A stretch of DNA of 8,974 nt from Rhodoferax sp. Lineage in GTDB: Bacteria > Pseudomonadota > Gammaproteobacteria > Burkholderiales > Burkholderiaceae_C. The stretch lies in assembly GCA_030833685.1 (NCBI GenBank), contig JAURGS010000096.1, positions 1-8,974 of the forward strand. The letters run 5' to 3'. Both the position numbers and the translations under genes were made by a program. Position 1 is the first letter of the stretch; the number at the start of each line of letters is the position of its first letter. A model generated the notes under the pieces. The model searched no databases. It was not told the DNA's origin and saw only the letters and a list, made by a program, of their open reading frames with translations. Shown piece after piece: positions 1 to 6,288 of the stretch.

Positions 1-653
1 TGGTCTGTGAGCAGTGTGTCGACCGCTTCTTTGTCGCCATTCACGACGTTTAGCACGCCAGGGGGTAGGCCCGCCTGCAAAGCAAGCTCGGCCACCAGCA
101 AGGCACTGGATGGGTCGCGCTCGGAAGGCTTGAGTACAAAAGTATTTCCGCAGGCCACCGCCATGGGCCACATCCACAACGGAACCATGACGGGGAAGTT
201 GAATGGCGTAATGCCCGCAGTCACACCCAAAGCTTGAAACTCGCTCCACGAATCAATTGCGGGGCCAACATTGCGGCTGTGTTCGCCCTTGAGCAGCTCT
301 GGGGCGTAGCTCGCGTATTCCACGTTCTCAATGCCTCTTTGCAATTCGCCCAAAGAGTCGGCCAGCACCTTGCCATGTTCAGCGGTAACCAGGGCACAGA
401 TGCGATCAGCGTTAGCTTCCAGCAGCTCTTTGAGCTTGCTCATCACCCGCGCGCGTTTCAGTGGCGGGGTCGCGCGCCACGCCGGGTACGCCGCCTGTGC
501 GCTGGCAATGGCTTTTTCCACTGTGAGCTTGTCAGCCAGGGGAACTGTTTTTTGAGCTTGGCCGGTGGCGGGATTAAAGACCTCCTGGCTGCGACTGCCG
601 CCGCTGACCAGCTGGCCGTCAATAAGATGCGAAATGGTGGGGAGCTTGGGCAT
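1..653 (-). CDS. mmsA: CoA-acylating methylmalonate/malonate-semialdehyde dehydrogenase, N-terminal part (cut by window edge)
   Basis: Aldehyde dehydrogenase superfamily enzyme that oxidises (methyl)malonate semialdehyde with NAD+ and CoA to propionyl-CoA or acetyl-CoA plus CO2. Only the first 217 residues of a family of about 500 are present; the catalytic cysteine lies beyond base 1. The protein begins MPKLPTISHLIDGQ. Seen: an RGIENVEYA segment at about residue 106, whose arginine is conserved in CoA-dependent members such as Bacillus IolA; the block ITPFNFPVMVPLWMWPMA at 148-165, typical of MmsA, with the oxyanion asparagine N152; and the NAD-binding VLKPSER at 173-179. The ATG at 653 lies 11 bases after the aminotransferase stop, and its Shine-Dalgarno-like TGAGG overlaps that stop, so translation is probably coupled. 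Beside an omega-aminotransferase the likely substrate is malonate semialdehyde from beta-alanine (the BauC role). A role in valine or inositol breakdown cannot be excluded. Confidence 0.93.
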   Translation of the reverse strand, partial: MPKLPTISHLIDGQLVSGGSRSQEVFNPATGQAQKTVPLADKLTVEKAIASAQAAYPAWRATPPLKRARVMSKLKELLEANADRICALVTAEHGKVLADSLGELQRGIENVEYASYAPELLKGEHSRNVGPAIDSWSEFQALGVTAGITPFNFPVMVPLWMWPMAVACGNTFVLKPSERDPSSALLVAELALQAGLPPGVLNVVNGDKEAVDTLLTD

Positions 654-664
654 GACTCAAAACC

Positions 665-2014
665 TCAGGGTGTTGCACGAATAGTTTCACCCAGCGCATC
701 GGTCAGGGTATCGATTTGTGCTGGGGTGGTGATAAAGGGTGGCGCGAGTTGAATAGTGTCTCCGCCATAGCGCACATAGAAACCTTTTTCCCACATGGCC
801 ATGGCAATCTCATAGGGGCGCTTAGCAGGCTCGCCGGGCACAGCTGCGATGGTCATGCCAGCGGCCAGCCCATAGTTGCGGATGTCGGCAATATGCGCCA
901 AGCCCTTGAGGCTGTGCACGGCCTTTTCAAAATACGGGCTGAGCTCGCGAACACGATCGATCATGTTTTCGCGCTCCAGGATATCGAGCGTGGCCAAGCC
1001 CACCGCGCACGGAACCGGGTGCGCTGAATAGGTGTAGCCATGGGCAAACTCCAGCATGTAGTCTGGGCCGCCCTGTGCCATGAAGGTGTCGTAAATCTCT
1101 TTTTTGGCCAGAACCGCGCCCAGAGGTTGCGCACCGTTGGTAATCTGCTTGGCGCAATTCAAGATGTCAGGCGTTACGCCAAAGGCCTCAGCACCGGTGT
1201 AAGCGCCCATGCGACCGAATCCGGTAATCACCTCGTCAAAAATCAACAGGATGTTGTGTGCGGTACAGATGTCGCGCAGGCGCTGCAGGTAGCCTTTGGG
1301 TGGCACGATCACGCCGGCTGATCCAGACAGCGGCTCCACAATCACCGCGGCGATGTTGCTGGCGTCGTGCAAGGTGATCAGCCGAAGCAGCTCGTCTGCC
1401 AGCTCTGCGCCAGTGTCGGGCATGCCGCGATGAAAAGAGCCTGCGCTTGGCTGGGTATGGGGCAAGTGATCAGCCGCGATGCCTTGCCCAAAAGCCTTGC
1501 GGTTGGGGCCGATGCCGCCCACCGAAATACCGCCGAAATTCACGCCGTGGTAGCCTTTTTCGCGTCCGATCAAGAGGCTTTTCTGGCCCATGCCTTTGGC
1601 CCGCCAGTACGCACGGGCCATCTTCAGTGATGTATCTGCGGATTCGGACCCGGATCCCGTGAAAAACACGTAGTCCAGACCTTCAGGTGTCAGCTCTTTG
1701 AGTTTGTTGGCCAGCGCGAACGAAAGCGGGTGACCAAATTGGAAAGCGGGCGAGTAATCCAGCGTGGCGAGCTGCTTGCTGGCCGCCTCGGTGATTTCTT
1801 GGCGACCATGGCCCAGGCCGCAACACCACAGGCCAGAGAGGCCGTCGAAAATTTTCCGGCCCTCTGTATCCGTGAAATAGCAACCCTTGGCGCTGGCTAT
1901 CAGCCTGGGGTTGGCCTTGAAATCGCGGTTGCCGGTGTAGGGCATCCAGTGGGGCTCAAGCCACGCCGCGTCGGTGCGGGTTTGCATGAGGGCTTTGGCA
2001 TCGGTCATATTCAT
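665..2014 (-). CDS. bauA: Omega-amino acid (beta-alanine):pyruvate aminotransferase
   Basis: Class III PLP-dependent transaminase of 449 residues, full length for the family. It moves the amino group of beta-alanine or other omega-amino acids to pyruvate, giving malonate semialdehyde and alanine in the cytoplasm. Seen: the substrate-site loop LSGLWCCGLGHG (59-70); FTGSGSESADTS (118-129), which grips the PLP phosphate; GYHG (154-157) stacking on the cofactor; IFDEVITGFGRMG with D260 for the pyridine nitrogen; the Schiff-base lysine K289 in NCAKQITNGAQPLGAV; and R415 in YVRYGGDTIQLAPPF, matching the arginine that binds the substrate carboxylate in omega-transaminases. The ATG at 2014 is preceded by GGGAG seven bases upstream. 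It is followed closely by mmsA, which would remove the semialdehyde product, and faces a LysR regulator. The family is clear. Substrate preference (beta-alanine, GABA, other amines) is inferred from resemblance to the Pseudomonas enzyme. Confidence 0.92.
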   Translation of the reverse strand: MNMTDAKALMQTRTDAAWLEPHWMPYTGNRDFKANPRLIASAKGCYFTDTEGRKIFDGLSGLWCCGLGHGRQEITEAASKQLATLDYSPAFQFGHPLSFALANKLKELTPEGLDYVFFTGSGSESADTSLKMARAYWRAKGMGQKSLLIGREKGYHGVNFGGISVGGIGPNRKAFGQGIAADHLPHTQPSAGSFHRGMPDTGAELADELLRLITLHDASNIAAVIVEPLSGSAGVIVPPKGYLQRLRDICTAHNILLIFDEVITGFGRMGAYTGAEAFGVTPDILNCAKQITNGAQPLGAVLAKKEIYDTFMAQGGPDYMLEFAHGYTYSAHPVPCAVGLATLDILERENMIDRVRELSPYFEKAVHSLKGLAHIADIRNYGLAAGMTIAAVPGEPAKRPYEIAMAMWEKGFYVRYGGDTIQLAPPFITTPAQIDTLTDALGETIRATP

Positions 2015-2108
2015 GGGGTACTCCCAAAGACTGGCTTAAGGGACACCGATTGTGGCGGGATCTGTTACTCTTATAAATGAACAAATATCAATATTTAGTT
2101 GCAAATTT
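2015..2108. promoter_or_regulatory. Divergent promoter region between bauA and the LysR gene
   Basis: This 94-base space is strikingly AT-rich on its right half compared with the genes around it. On the plus strand TTGTGG (2050-2055), a 16-base spacer and TATAAA (2072-2077) make a promoter that would start near 2084 and give a leader of about 25 bases to the LysR ATG at 2109. On the minus strand TATAAG (2075-2070) is a candidate -10 for bauA with no good -35, as expected of an activator-dependent promoter. The two -10 elements overlap. Promoter assignments are inference from consensus similarity. Confidence 0.5.
2083..2096. promoter_or_regulatory. Perfect palindrome AAATAT-CA-ATATTT, candidate LysR operator
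   Basis: Two 6-base arms that are exact reverse complements flank a 2-base centre. AAC and GTT lie just outside, offset by one base. The site sits over the predicted start of the LysR transcript and just upstream of the candidate bauA -10, where a LysR-type protein could repress itself and activate the catabolic genes. The symmetry is seen directly; the binding partner is inferred from position. Confidence 0.4.
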
Positions 2109-3044
2109 ATGCAAGTAAAAAAGACCCAGGCCTCGCTCGGTCGTCTCAGCGATATGGATATTCGCCTGCTGCAGGTGTTTAAGAGTGTGGTGGAGTGCGG
2201 CGGCATGTCCGCAGCAGAGCTTGAGCTCAATATTGGCACATCGACCGTCAGTCGCCATGTCAAAGATTTGGAAACCCGGCTTGGCCTGCGCCTGTGCCGT
2301 CGCGGGCGTGCCGGCTTTGCCCTGACGCCTGAAGGTGAGCAGATTTACCAAGAGACGCTTCGCTTGCTGGCTGGTGTTGATGCATTTCGCAGCCGGGTTG
2401 ACGAGATTCATCAGCGCATGGGCGGCGAGTTGCACCTGGCCGTGTTTGATAAGACCGCCAGCAACCCGGCAGCGCAAATCGGCCAGGCCATTGCCTTGTT
2501 TAAAGACATGGCGCCTGCGGTCTCCCTGCACCTGCATGTCGCGCCGCTCAATGCGATCGAGCGCGGCGTGCTCGATGGTCAGTTTCAGGCCGGCGTCATA
2601 CCCGGCCATAGAAGCTCGGGTGCCCTGAGCTACCAAGTCTTGTTCAGTGAGACCATGTACTTGTACTGTGGTTCGACGCACGCGCTGTATGGCAGTTCGC
2701 CAGACCAGGAGCCCGCAAGCTGGGAGGCCTTGCGCAAGCACGCTTTTGCAGGCCTGGGCTACCACTCGCCCAATATGGAGCTGACCCAAACGGTGGGACT
2801 CATCCGCCAGGCCACGGGCTACGACCAGGAGTCGATCGCCACGCTAATTTTGTCGGGTCAGTTCCTGGGGTTTTTGCCGGACCACTACGCGCAAAGCTTT
2901 GTGCGCGAGCGCCGCATGCGGGCGCTGCGGCCAGCGGTTTTTCAGTACAGTTGCGATTTTTTCAGCATTGTCAGGACCTCGCCTGAGCGCTCACGCGTGA
3001 CCAACCTGCTTCAGGCTTGTCTGCTGCAAGCGCACCAGGCCTGA
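2109..3044 (+). CDS. LysR-family transcriptional regulator of the adjacent bauA-mmsA unit
   Basis: A 311-residue DNA-binding regulator. Residues about 16-75 form the LysR winged helix-turn-helix (MDIRLLQVFKSVVECGG, then STVSRHVKDLETRLGL and the wing FALTPEG), followed by a linker helix and a periplasmic-binding-protein-like effector domain to the end. No catalytic function is expected. I start it at the ATG at 2109, giving MQVKKTQASLGRLSD, because an in-frame GTG at 2052 would run through the predicted promoter and palindrome. A later ATG at 2154 (MDIRLL) is possible, and neither ATG has a strong Shine-Dalgarno. The divergent arrangement beside bauA-mmsA strongly suggests control of omega-amino acid catabolism, with the substrate or semialdehyde as a possible inducer. 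That role is inferred from context. Confidence 0.88.
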   Translation: MQVKKTQASLGRLSDMDIRLLQVFKSVVECGGMSAAELELNIGTSTVSRHVKDLETRLGLRLCRRGRAGFALTPEGEQIYQETLRLLAGVDAFRSRVDEIHQRMGGELHLAVFDKTASNPAAQIGQAIALFKDMAPAVSLHLHVAPLNAIERGVLDGQFQAGVIPGHRSSGALSYQVLFSETMYLYCGSTHALYGSSPDQEPASWEALRKHAFAGLGYHSPNMELTQTVGLIRQATGYDQESIATLILSGQFLGFLPDHYAQSFVRERRMRALRPAVFQYSCDFFSIVRTSPERSRVTNLLQACLLQAHQA

Positions 3045-3057
3045 AGCAGCGGCCTGG
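3035..3057 (+). terminator. Hairpin at the end of the LysR gene, possible terminator without U-tract
   Basis: CCAGGCC (3035-3041) and GGCCTGG (3051-3057) are exact reverse complements, giving a 7-base-pair stem with a 9-base loop that contains the TGA stop codon (3042-3044). No run of T follows, so it is not a classical intrinsic terminator. It may slow transcription or stabilise the mRNA end. Confidence 0.35.
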
Positions 3058-3075
3058 GTAAGCCCGCCGAAAAAG

Positions 3076-3125
3076 CGCTAGACTGCGCCGCAAAATTTGC
3101 CTAGCGACGGCGCTCCTTGAGCGCC
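3076..3125 (+). repeat. Cluster of overlapping inverted repeats in the leader of the hydroxylase gene
   Basis: Four exact pairings occur in 50 bases: CGCTAG (3076-3081) with CTAGCG (3101-3106); GCGCCG (3085-3090) with CGGCGC (3108-3113); the near-continuous palindrome GCAAA-A-TTTGC (3090-3100); and GGCGCTC (3109-3115) with GAGCGCC (3119-3125), a 7-base-pair stem with a 3-base loop. Several exclude one another. The cluster could be an operator, a terminator for the upstream gene or a structured 5' leader. No T-run follows, and no convincing sigma70 promoter was found between 3045 and 3173. Confidence 0.45.
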
Positions 3126-3161
3126 AAGACGCCACCGGCCGATCGCACCCAAGACCGAAAC

Positions 3162-3167
3162 GGGAGA
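3162..3167 (+). promoter_or_regulatory. Ribosome binding site that fixes the hydroxylase start
   Basis: GGGAGA six bases before the ATG at 3174 is the only good Shine-Dalgarno in this leader. It argues for that ATG over the in-frame TTG at 3117, which lies inside a hairpin and would add 19 polar residues. Confidence 0.65.
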
Positions 3168-3173
3168 AAGCCA

Positions 3174-4250
3174 ATGGATGGTTTCAAGGTCACCCCAATT
3201 GTTCTGGCAATTCCAGTTTTCATGCTGCTCATTGCCATTGAATTCGTGGCCAGCCGGCGCATGAAAAAATCGATTTACCCCCTGCAAGACACGCTGACAT
3301 CGCTGAATATTGGCATTTTGAGTCAGTTCGTCAATCCGCTTGGCGCGGTAATCAGTGTGGTCATGTACGACGCGGTGCAGAAAAATTACGGCACCTTTGA
3401 GTGGGACACCCGCCAATGGTGGACGTGGGCAACAGCGGTCGTGCTGTATGACTTTTTTTACTACTGGGTGCATCGAACCGGTCACGAGGTAAACCTGTTC
3501 TGGGCCTCGCACGTCACCCACCACAGCAGTGAAGAGTTCAACCTGTCGACCGCATTGCGCCAGTCGTCCACGGGTTTTTATTTCAAGTGGGTTTTCTACC
3601 TTCCGCTGGCGGTTCTTGGCTACCCGGTGCAAGTGTTCATTGTGGTTGGCTTGATTGATCTGCTGTATCAGTATTGGGTGCATACCCAGTTAATCGGTCG
3701 ACTCGGATGGCTGGAGTATGTTTTGATCACGCCGTCCAACCATCGCGTGCATCATGGCCAAAACGCTTATTGCCTGGATAAAAACTATGGCGGCATTTTC
3801 TGCCTCTGGGACAGACTGTTTGGCACCTATGCCGACGAGCGCCCCAATGAGCCCATTGTTTACGGGATTCGAACACCGCTGGCGAGCTGGAACCCGGTAT
3901 GGGCGAACCTGCATCACTATGTTGCCATCTGGAAAAAAATGAAAACGCTCACAGGATGGCGTAACCGTTTGATGTGTTGGTTTGCCCGTCCGTCCTGGCA
4001 ACCGGATCAGGATTTACAACCAAGCGATCGCGACTTGCGGGCGGAAAAACTCCGCTCGGCTGCGCCCTTGGTCTGGCGTTGGATTGGCGTTGCCTTCACG
4101 GTGCTCGCGGCGTTGGCAGTGATTTTGTTTCTCGGCGGTCGTGCTCAGGTTTCGGTGGCGACGCAATTGGTGATTTTGGGCGTTGCTGCTGGCGTTTTTG
4201 CGGCTGTGGGGGCGCTGTGGACGCGCGCGGCCTGGCTTAGATTCGAATGA
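3174..4250 (+). CDS. Sterol desaturase / fatty acid hydroxylase family membrane protein
   Basis: Integral membrane di-iron oxygenase-type protein of 358 residues. The histidine boxes are complete: HRTGH (100-104, HX3H), HVTHH (113-117, HX2HH), HTQ (H170) and HRVHHGQN (190-197, HX2HH). Hydrophobic segments lie near residues 7-26, 45-63, 82-98 and 138-166. The core ends with NYGGIFCLWDRLFGTYADE (204-222), typical of the bacterial branch that resembles alkylglycerol monooxygenase. A further tail carries two membrane segments (about 302-321 and 328-348) that are not part of the catalytic core. Expected chemistry is O2-dependent hydroxylation or desaturation of a lipid; the substrate cannot be read from the sequence. 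Its TGA overlaps the ATG of the next gene, so the two are cotranscribed and probably work together. It may be transcribed separately from the LysR gene. Confidence 0.9.
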   Translation: MDGFKVTPIVLAIPVFMLLIAIEFVASRRMKKSIYPLQDTLTSLNIGILSQFVNPLGAVISVVMYDAVQKNYGTFEWDTRQWWTWATAVVLYDFFYYWVHRTGHEVNLFWASHVTHHSSEEFNLSTALRQSSTGFYFKWVFYLPLAVLGYPVQVFIVVGLIDLLYQYWVHTQLIGRLGWLEYVLITPSNHRVHHGQNAYCLDKNYGGIFCLWDRLFGTYADERPNEPIVYGIRTPLASWNPVWANLHHYVAIWKKMKTLTGWRNRLMCWFARPSWQPDQDLQPSDRDLRAEKLRSAAPLVWRWIGVAFTVLAALAVILFLGGRAQVSVATQLVILGVAAGVFAAVGALWTRAAWLRFE

Positions 4251-4828
4251 GTACCAGCCTAGCCCTGACCGATGGGGTTTTGCTGCTAACTTGTTTCTAT
4301 ATTGCCCGTGGACCTGCAGCCAGTGTTGGTGTTCGCTTAGCGCTTGGCGTCATTGGCTTGGCTGCTGCACTTGGCGTGTTGAAATTCTCTGGCCTGGCGC
4401 CAATGTCAGGCATGCATTCTTTTCTGTCCCAGATTTCCTCGGTCGCAGCATTGCCCTTGCTGGCGCTGGTCTTGCTTGATGAACAGGCTGCCGTCTCGGT
4501 CTCAGCCAAGTTTGCCTGGGTTTTTCTGGTGGTTCTTGCCGCCGTCGGACTGATCATCACCACGGGTTTAGGCATCAAGGCTTATGGCCCCATCATGGCT
4601 GCTGGCAGCGTGATGGTTTTGCTGGTTGGCTTGGCAAGGCGAGGGCGTTTTCGACAAGGCCTTGGTGCTCTGGTGATGTTGGCGGGCATGGCCTTATTCG
4701 TTGCCAAAGTGAGTGTCGGAAATTTTTTGGCCCCGGGCGACTTCTTGCACCTAGGCATGGCCTTGGGCTTGCTGGGGCTTAGGCCACCGCTTCAGCCGGC
4801 CTCAACCGCCCGAGCGGCCGCTGGCTGA
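4247..4828 (+). CDS. Unrecognised multi-pass membrane protein, coupled to the hydroxylase gene
   Basis: A 193-residue very hydrophobic protein that I do not recognise. Six or seven membrane segments are visible, at about residues 5-21, 28-46, 60-77, 89-107, 111-129, 138-155 and perhaps 163-178, joined by short loops. One loop is basic (RRGRFRQG, 131-138). The C-terminal tail is short, polar and alanine-rich. No catalytic motif or signal peptide stands out. The ATG overlaps the hydroxylase stop in an ATGA junction and has no clear Shine-Dalgarno of its own, which suggests translational coupling. It could be a partner, stabiliser or lipid/electron-transfer helper for the hydroxylase; that is inference from position only. 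Its reading frame is uninterrupted and matches the base composition of its neighbour. Confidence 0.75.
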   Translation: MSTSLALTDGVLLLTCFYIARGPAASVGVRLALGVIGLAAALGVLKFSGLAPMSGMHSFLSQISSVAALPLLALVLLDEQAAVSVSAKFAWVFLVVLAAVGLIITTGLGIKAYGPIMAAGSVMVLLVGLARRGRFRQGLGALVMLAGMALFVAKVSVGNFLAPGDFLHLGMALGLLGLRPPLQPASTARAAAG

Positions 4829-4871
4829 CTTCATGGTCATAAAAACCGACCCTGTTGTGGCCATATGGGCG

Positions 4872-4892
4872 GCCCGACGCATTGCGCCGGGC
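4872..4892. terminator. GC-rich hairpin between convergent genes
   Basis: GCCCGACGC (4872-4880) can pair with GCGCCGGGC (4884-4892) across a 3-base loop, with one mismatch in nine. It lies in the 96-base space where the membrane protein gene and the universal stress protein gene converge, where a two-way terminator is expected. Neither side has a T-run, so intrinsic termination would be weak. Confidence 0.35.
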
Positions 4893-4924
4893 TGGTGGCT
4901 GGCCTGATGCGGCTGCAGCCGGCG

Positions 4925-5344
4925 TTACCGAATCACCAGAACGGGCACTTTGCAATGCGCTAGGACCTCGGTGGTGACCGAGCCGGTGATCAGGTTGACC
5001 AGTGATCCGTGGCCGTGGGAGCCCATGACCACCAAGTCGTACTTGCCCTCGGTTGCGGTTTTGGAAATCACTTCACCCGGATTGCCGATGCGGCTGATCG
5101 TGCGTGCCTTGATGCCGTGACGCTGCAAAAATTTGGCGACCGGCGCGTTCACTTTGTCAGCTTCATCGTCATAGTATTTTTTAACAATCTCCTTGCCCAG
5201 TGCGGCGCGCGCTTGTGCGGGCAAGATCAATTGAACATTGATCGTGCTGTAGGCATTGCTGGGTGAAAGCATTTCGTGCGTGGCCAGGTAGGCGAGCATT
5301 TTTTTGGTGTAAGCGCTTCCGTCAACAGCGAGCAAGATGTTCAT
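4925..5344 (-). CDS. UspA-family universal stress protein
   Basis: Small cytoplasmic single-domain Usp protein of 139 residues, normal length for the family. It begins MNILLAVDGSAYTKKML, with the aspartate that contacts nucleotide. It carries the ATP-binding signature G-X2-G-X9-G-S at residues 108-122 (MGSHGHG then ITGS) and ends VPVLVIR, so it belongs to the ATP-binding branch. Usp proteins bind ATP, usually as dimers, and support survival under starvation, hypoxia or other stress; the exact task is unknown here. The ATG at 5344 has a strong AAGGAG eight bases upstream. A perfect FNR/ANR-type box and promoter-like hexamers stand before it, so induction under low oxygen is likely. It lies 66 bases downstream of the metallophosphoesterase gene in the same direction. 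Confidence 0.93.
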   Translation of the reverse strand: MNILLAVDGSAYTKKMLAYLATHEMLSPSNAYSTINVQLILPAQARAALGKEIVKKYYDDEADKVNAPVAKFLQRHGIKARTISRIGNPGEVISKTATEGKYDLVVMGSHGHGSLVNLITGSVTTEVLAHCKVPVLVIR

Positions 5345-5370
5345 GGTGTATCTCCTTCAATGACGCTTCG

Positions 5371-5398
5371 AGTGTAGCCAGAACGCATTGGGCTTAAA
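5371..5398 (-). promoter_or_regulatory. Candidate promoter of the universal stress protein gene
   Basis: Read on the minus strand, TTTAAG (5398-5393), a 16-base spacer and TACACT (5376-5371) would start transcription near 5364, 20 bases before the ATG. Both hexamers are imperfect, as is common for activated promoters. The FNR-type box is centred about 60.5 bases upstream of that start, close to the standard class I position of -61.5. Confidence 0.45.
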
Positions 5399-5410
5399 GC
5401 GACCATGCGG

Positions 5411-6247
5411 CTAAATATTGATGCACATCAAGGGGTCAAAGTGGGCCTGCTCACCCTTGCTGGCGTAGCCTAGCGGGTTGGCGACCACCAAACAGCCCTG
5501 GTGCCTGTAATGCTGCGGTGTGTGCAGGTGACCATGAAGCCAACAGGTGGCCAGTGGCATCAAATGGTCAAGGTTGTTGCAAAACCCCGCCGTGCCTGGT
5601 GTCAGCCCGTAGCGCGGGTCGGCGCTTTGCAGGCTGGGTGCGAAATGGGTGATCACCACGGTTTTGCCATCAAATGGCTGGCGCAGGGCGGCCTCTAGCC
5701 ATTGCTGGCAAACCAAAGCGTGTTCGCGCACCTGCTCTGCCAGCATGGGGCTCCCCCTGATGTGCGTACCCGTCTTGCGCAGGTAGTAATTGGCCGCTTT
5801 GAAAGCTTTCTCTCGGGCTTTGGGCTGCGCAGGCTTTGCCAGATTGTGGGGCGCTGAGGATTTGGCCAGCGCATCGAAGTCGCTCCATAGGGTGGTGCCC
5901 AGCAAGCGGATCGACTCGCCGCTGCCGCTGTGCAGCGGCCAGACCAGGGCTTGTCGCTCCAGCCAGATGATGCCCAGTCGCTGGCAGGCCGCCTGGAGCA
6001 TTTGGTGCGCCTGGTTGAAGTCCAGCCCATCGTATTCGTGGTTTCCAGGCACAAACACCACGGGGCAGGGCCAGCCGTAGTGCGGTGAAAAACGCGTCAA
6101 GCCGAAATTGATGTCGCTCAGGCGCGTGCCCACCTGATAGGACCCGATGTCACCTGCCAGCACCAGAAGTTGTGCATCGGGTGCCGGCACGGCTTGCCAA
6201 CCCCAGTTGGACTCCAGGTGAAGGTCTGAGAGCAGCTGTACCTTCAT
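5411..6247 (-). CDS. Calcineurin-type metallophosphoesterase
   Basis: A 278-residue predicted phosphoesterase with the full metal-binding set: D8 and H10 in LLSDLHLES, GD at 32-33 in VLAGDIG, GNHEYDG at 68-74, H201 in VVITHFAPS, and GHLH at 239-242. The fold uses two metal ions to hydrolyse phosphomonoesters or diesters. The substrate is unknown; DNA, nucleotides, cyclic nucleotides and lipids are all handled by relatives. No signal peptide is seen, so it is cytoplasmic. I start it at the ATG at 6247 (MKVQLLSDLHLE), the usual N-terminus for the family. An in-frame TTG at 6280 would add 11 residues, and neither start has a strong Shine-Dalgarno. It begins 41 bases after the pckG stop, so cotranscription is likely. 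Its last codons carry an FNR-type box serving the next gene. Confidence 0.88.
   Translation of the reverse strand: MKVQLLSDLHLESNWGWQAVPAPDAQLLVLAGDIGSYQVGTRLSDINFGLTRFSPHYGWPCPVVFVPGNHEYDGLDFNQAHQMLQAACQRLGIIWLERQALVWPLHSGSGESIRLLGTTLWSDFDALAKSSAPHNLAKPAQPKAREKAFKAANYYLRKTGTHIRGSPMLAEQVREHALVCQQWLEAALRQPFDGKTVVITHFAPSLQSADPRYGLTPGTAGFCNNLDHLMPLATCWLHGHLHTPQHYRHQGCLVVANPLGYASKGEQAHFDPLMCINI
5418..5431. promoter_or_regulatory. Perfect FNR/ANR-type binding site TTGAT-N4-ATCAA
   Basis: The plus strand reads TTGATGCACATCAA, matching all ten fixed positions of the FNR/ANR consensus. About 0.009 such matches are expected by chance in 9 kb of unbiased sequence. It overlaps the last codons of the metallophosphoesterase gene and lies about 80 bases before the stress protein ATG. 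Known biology: usp genes in several proteobacteria are induced by FNR-family regulators when oxygen is low. Binding here is inferred. Confidence 0.7.
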
Positions 6248-6288
6248 GGGCAACGCATCAACATCGGCTGATGCGTGCAACTACCCAT

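Noticed and set aside
234..752. 172-codon plus-strand frame opposite mmsA and the bauA end
   Set aside because: Antisense to clear aldehyde dehydrogenase sequence that matches MmsA motifs; no independent support.
2052..2108. GTG-started N-terminal extension of the LysR protein
   Set aside because: It would place coding sequence over the predicted promoter and palindrome; the ATG at 2109 gives a normal family length and N-terminus.
2088..2789. Long open frame (233 codons) on the strand opposite the LysR gene
   Set aside because: Shadow of a well-supported gene; its translation shows no domain or motif and it has no own ribosome site.
3117..3173. TTG-started extension of the hydroxylase
   Set aside because: The TTG lies in a strong hairpin with no ribosome site, while the ATG at 3174 has GGGAGA at good spacing.
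3078..3683. 201-codon frame opposite the hydroxylase gene
   Set aside because: Translation is low-complexity and motif-free and covers the histidine-box gene in antisense; GC-rich codon use explains it.
6248..6280. TTG-started extension of the metallophosphoesterase
   Set aside because: The eleven added residues precede the usual MKVQLLSDLH start; ATG preferred, although ribosome-site evidence is weak for both.
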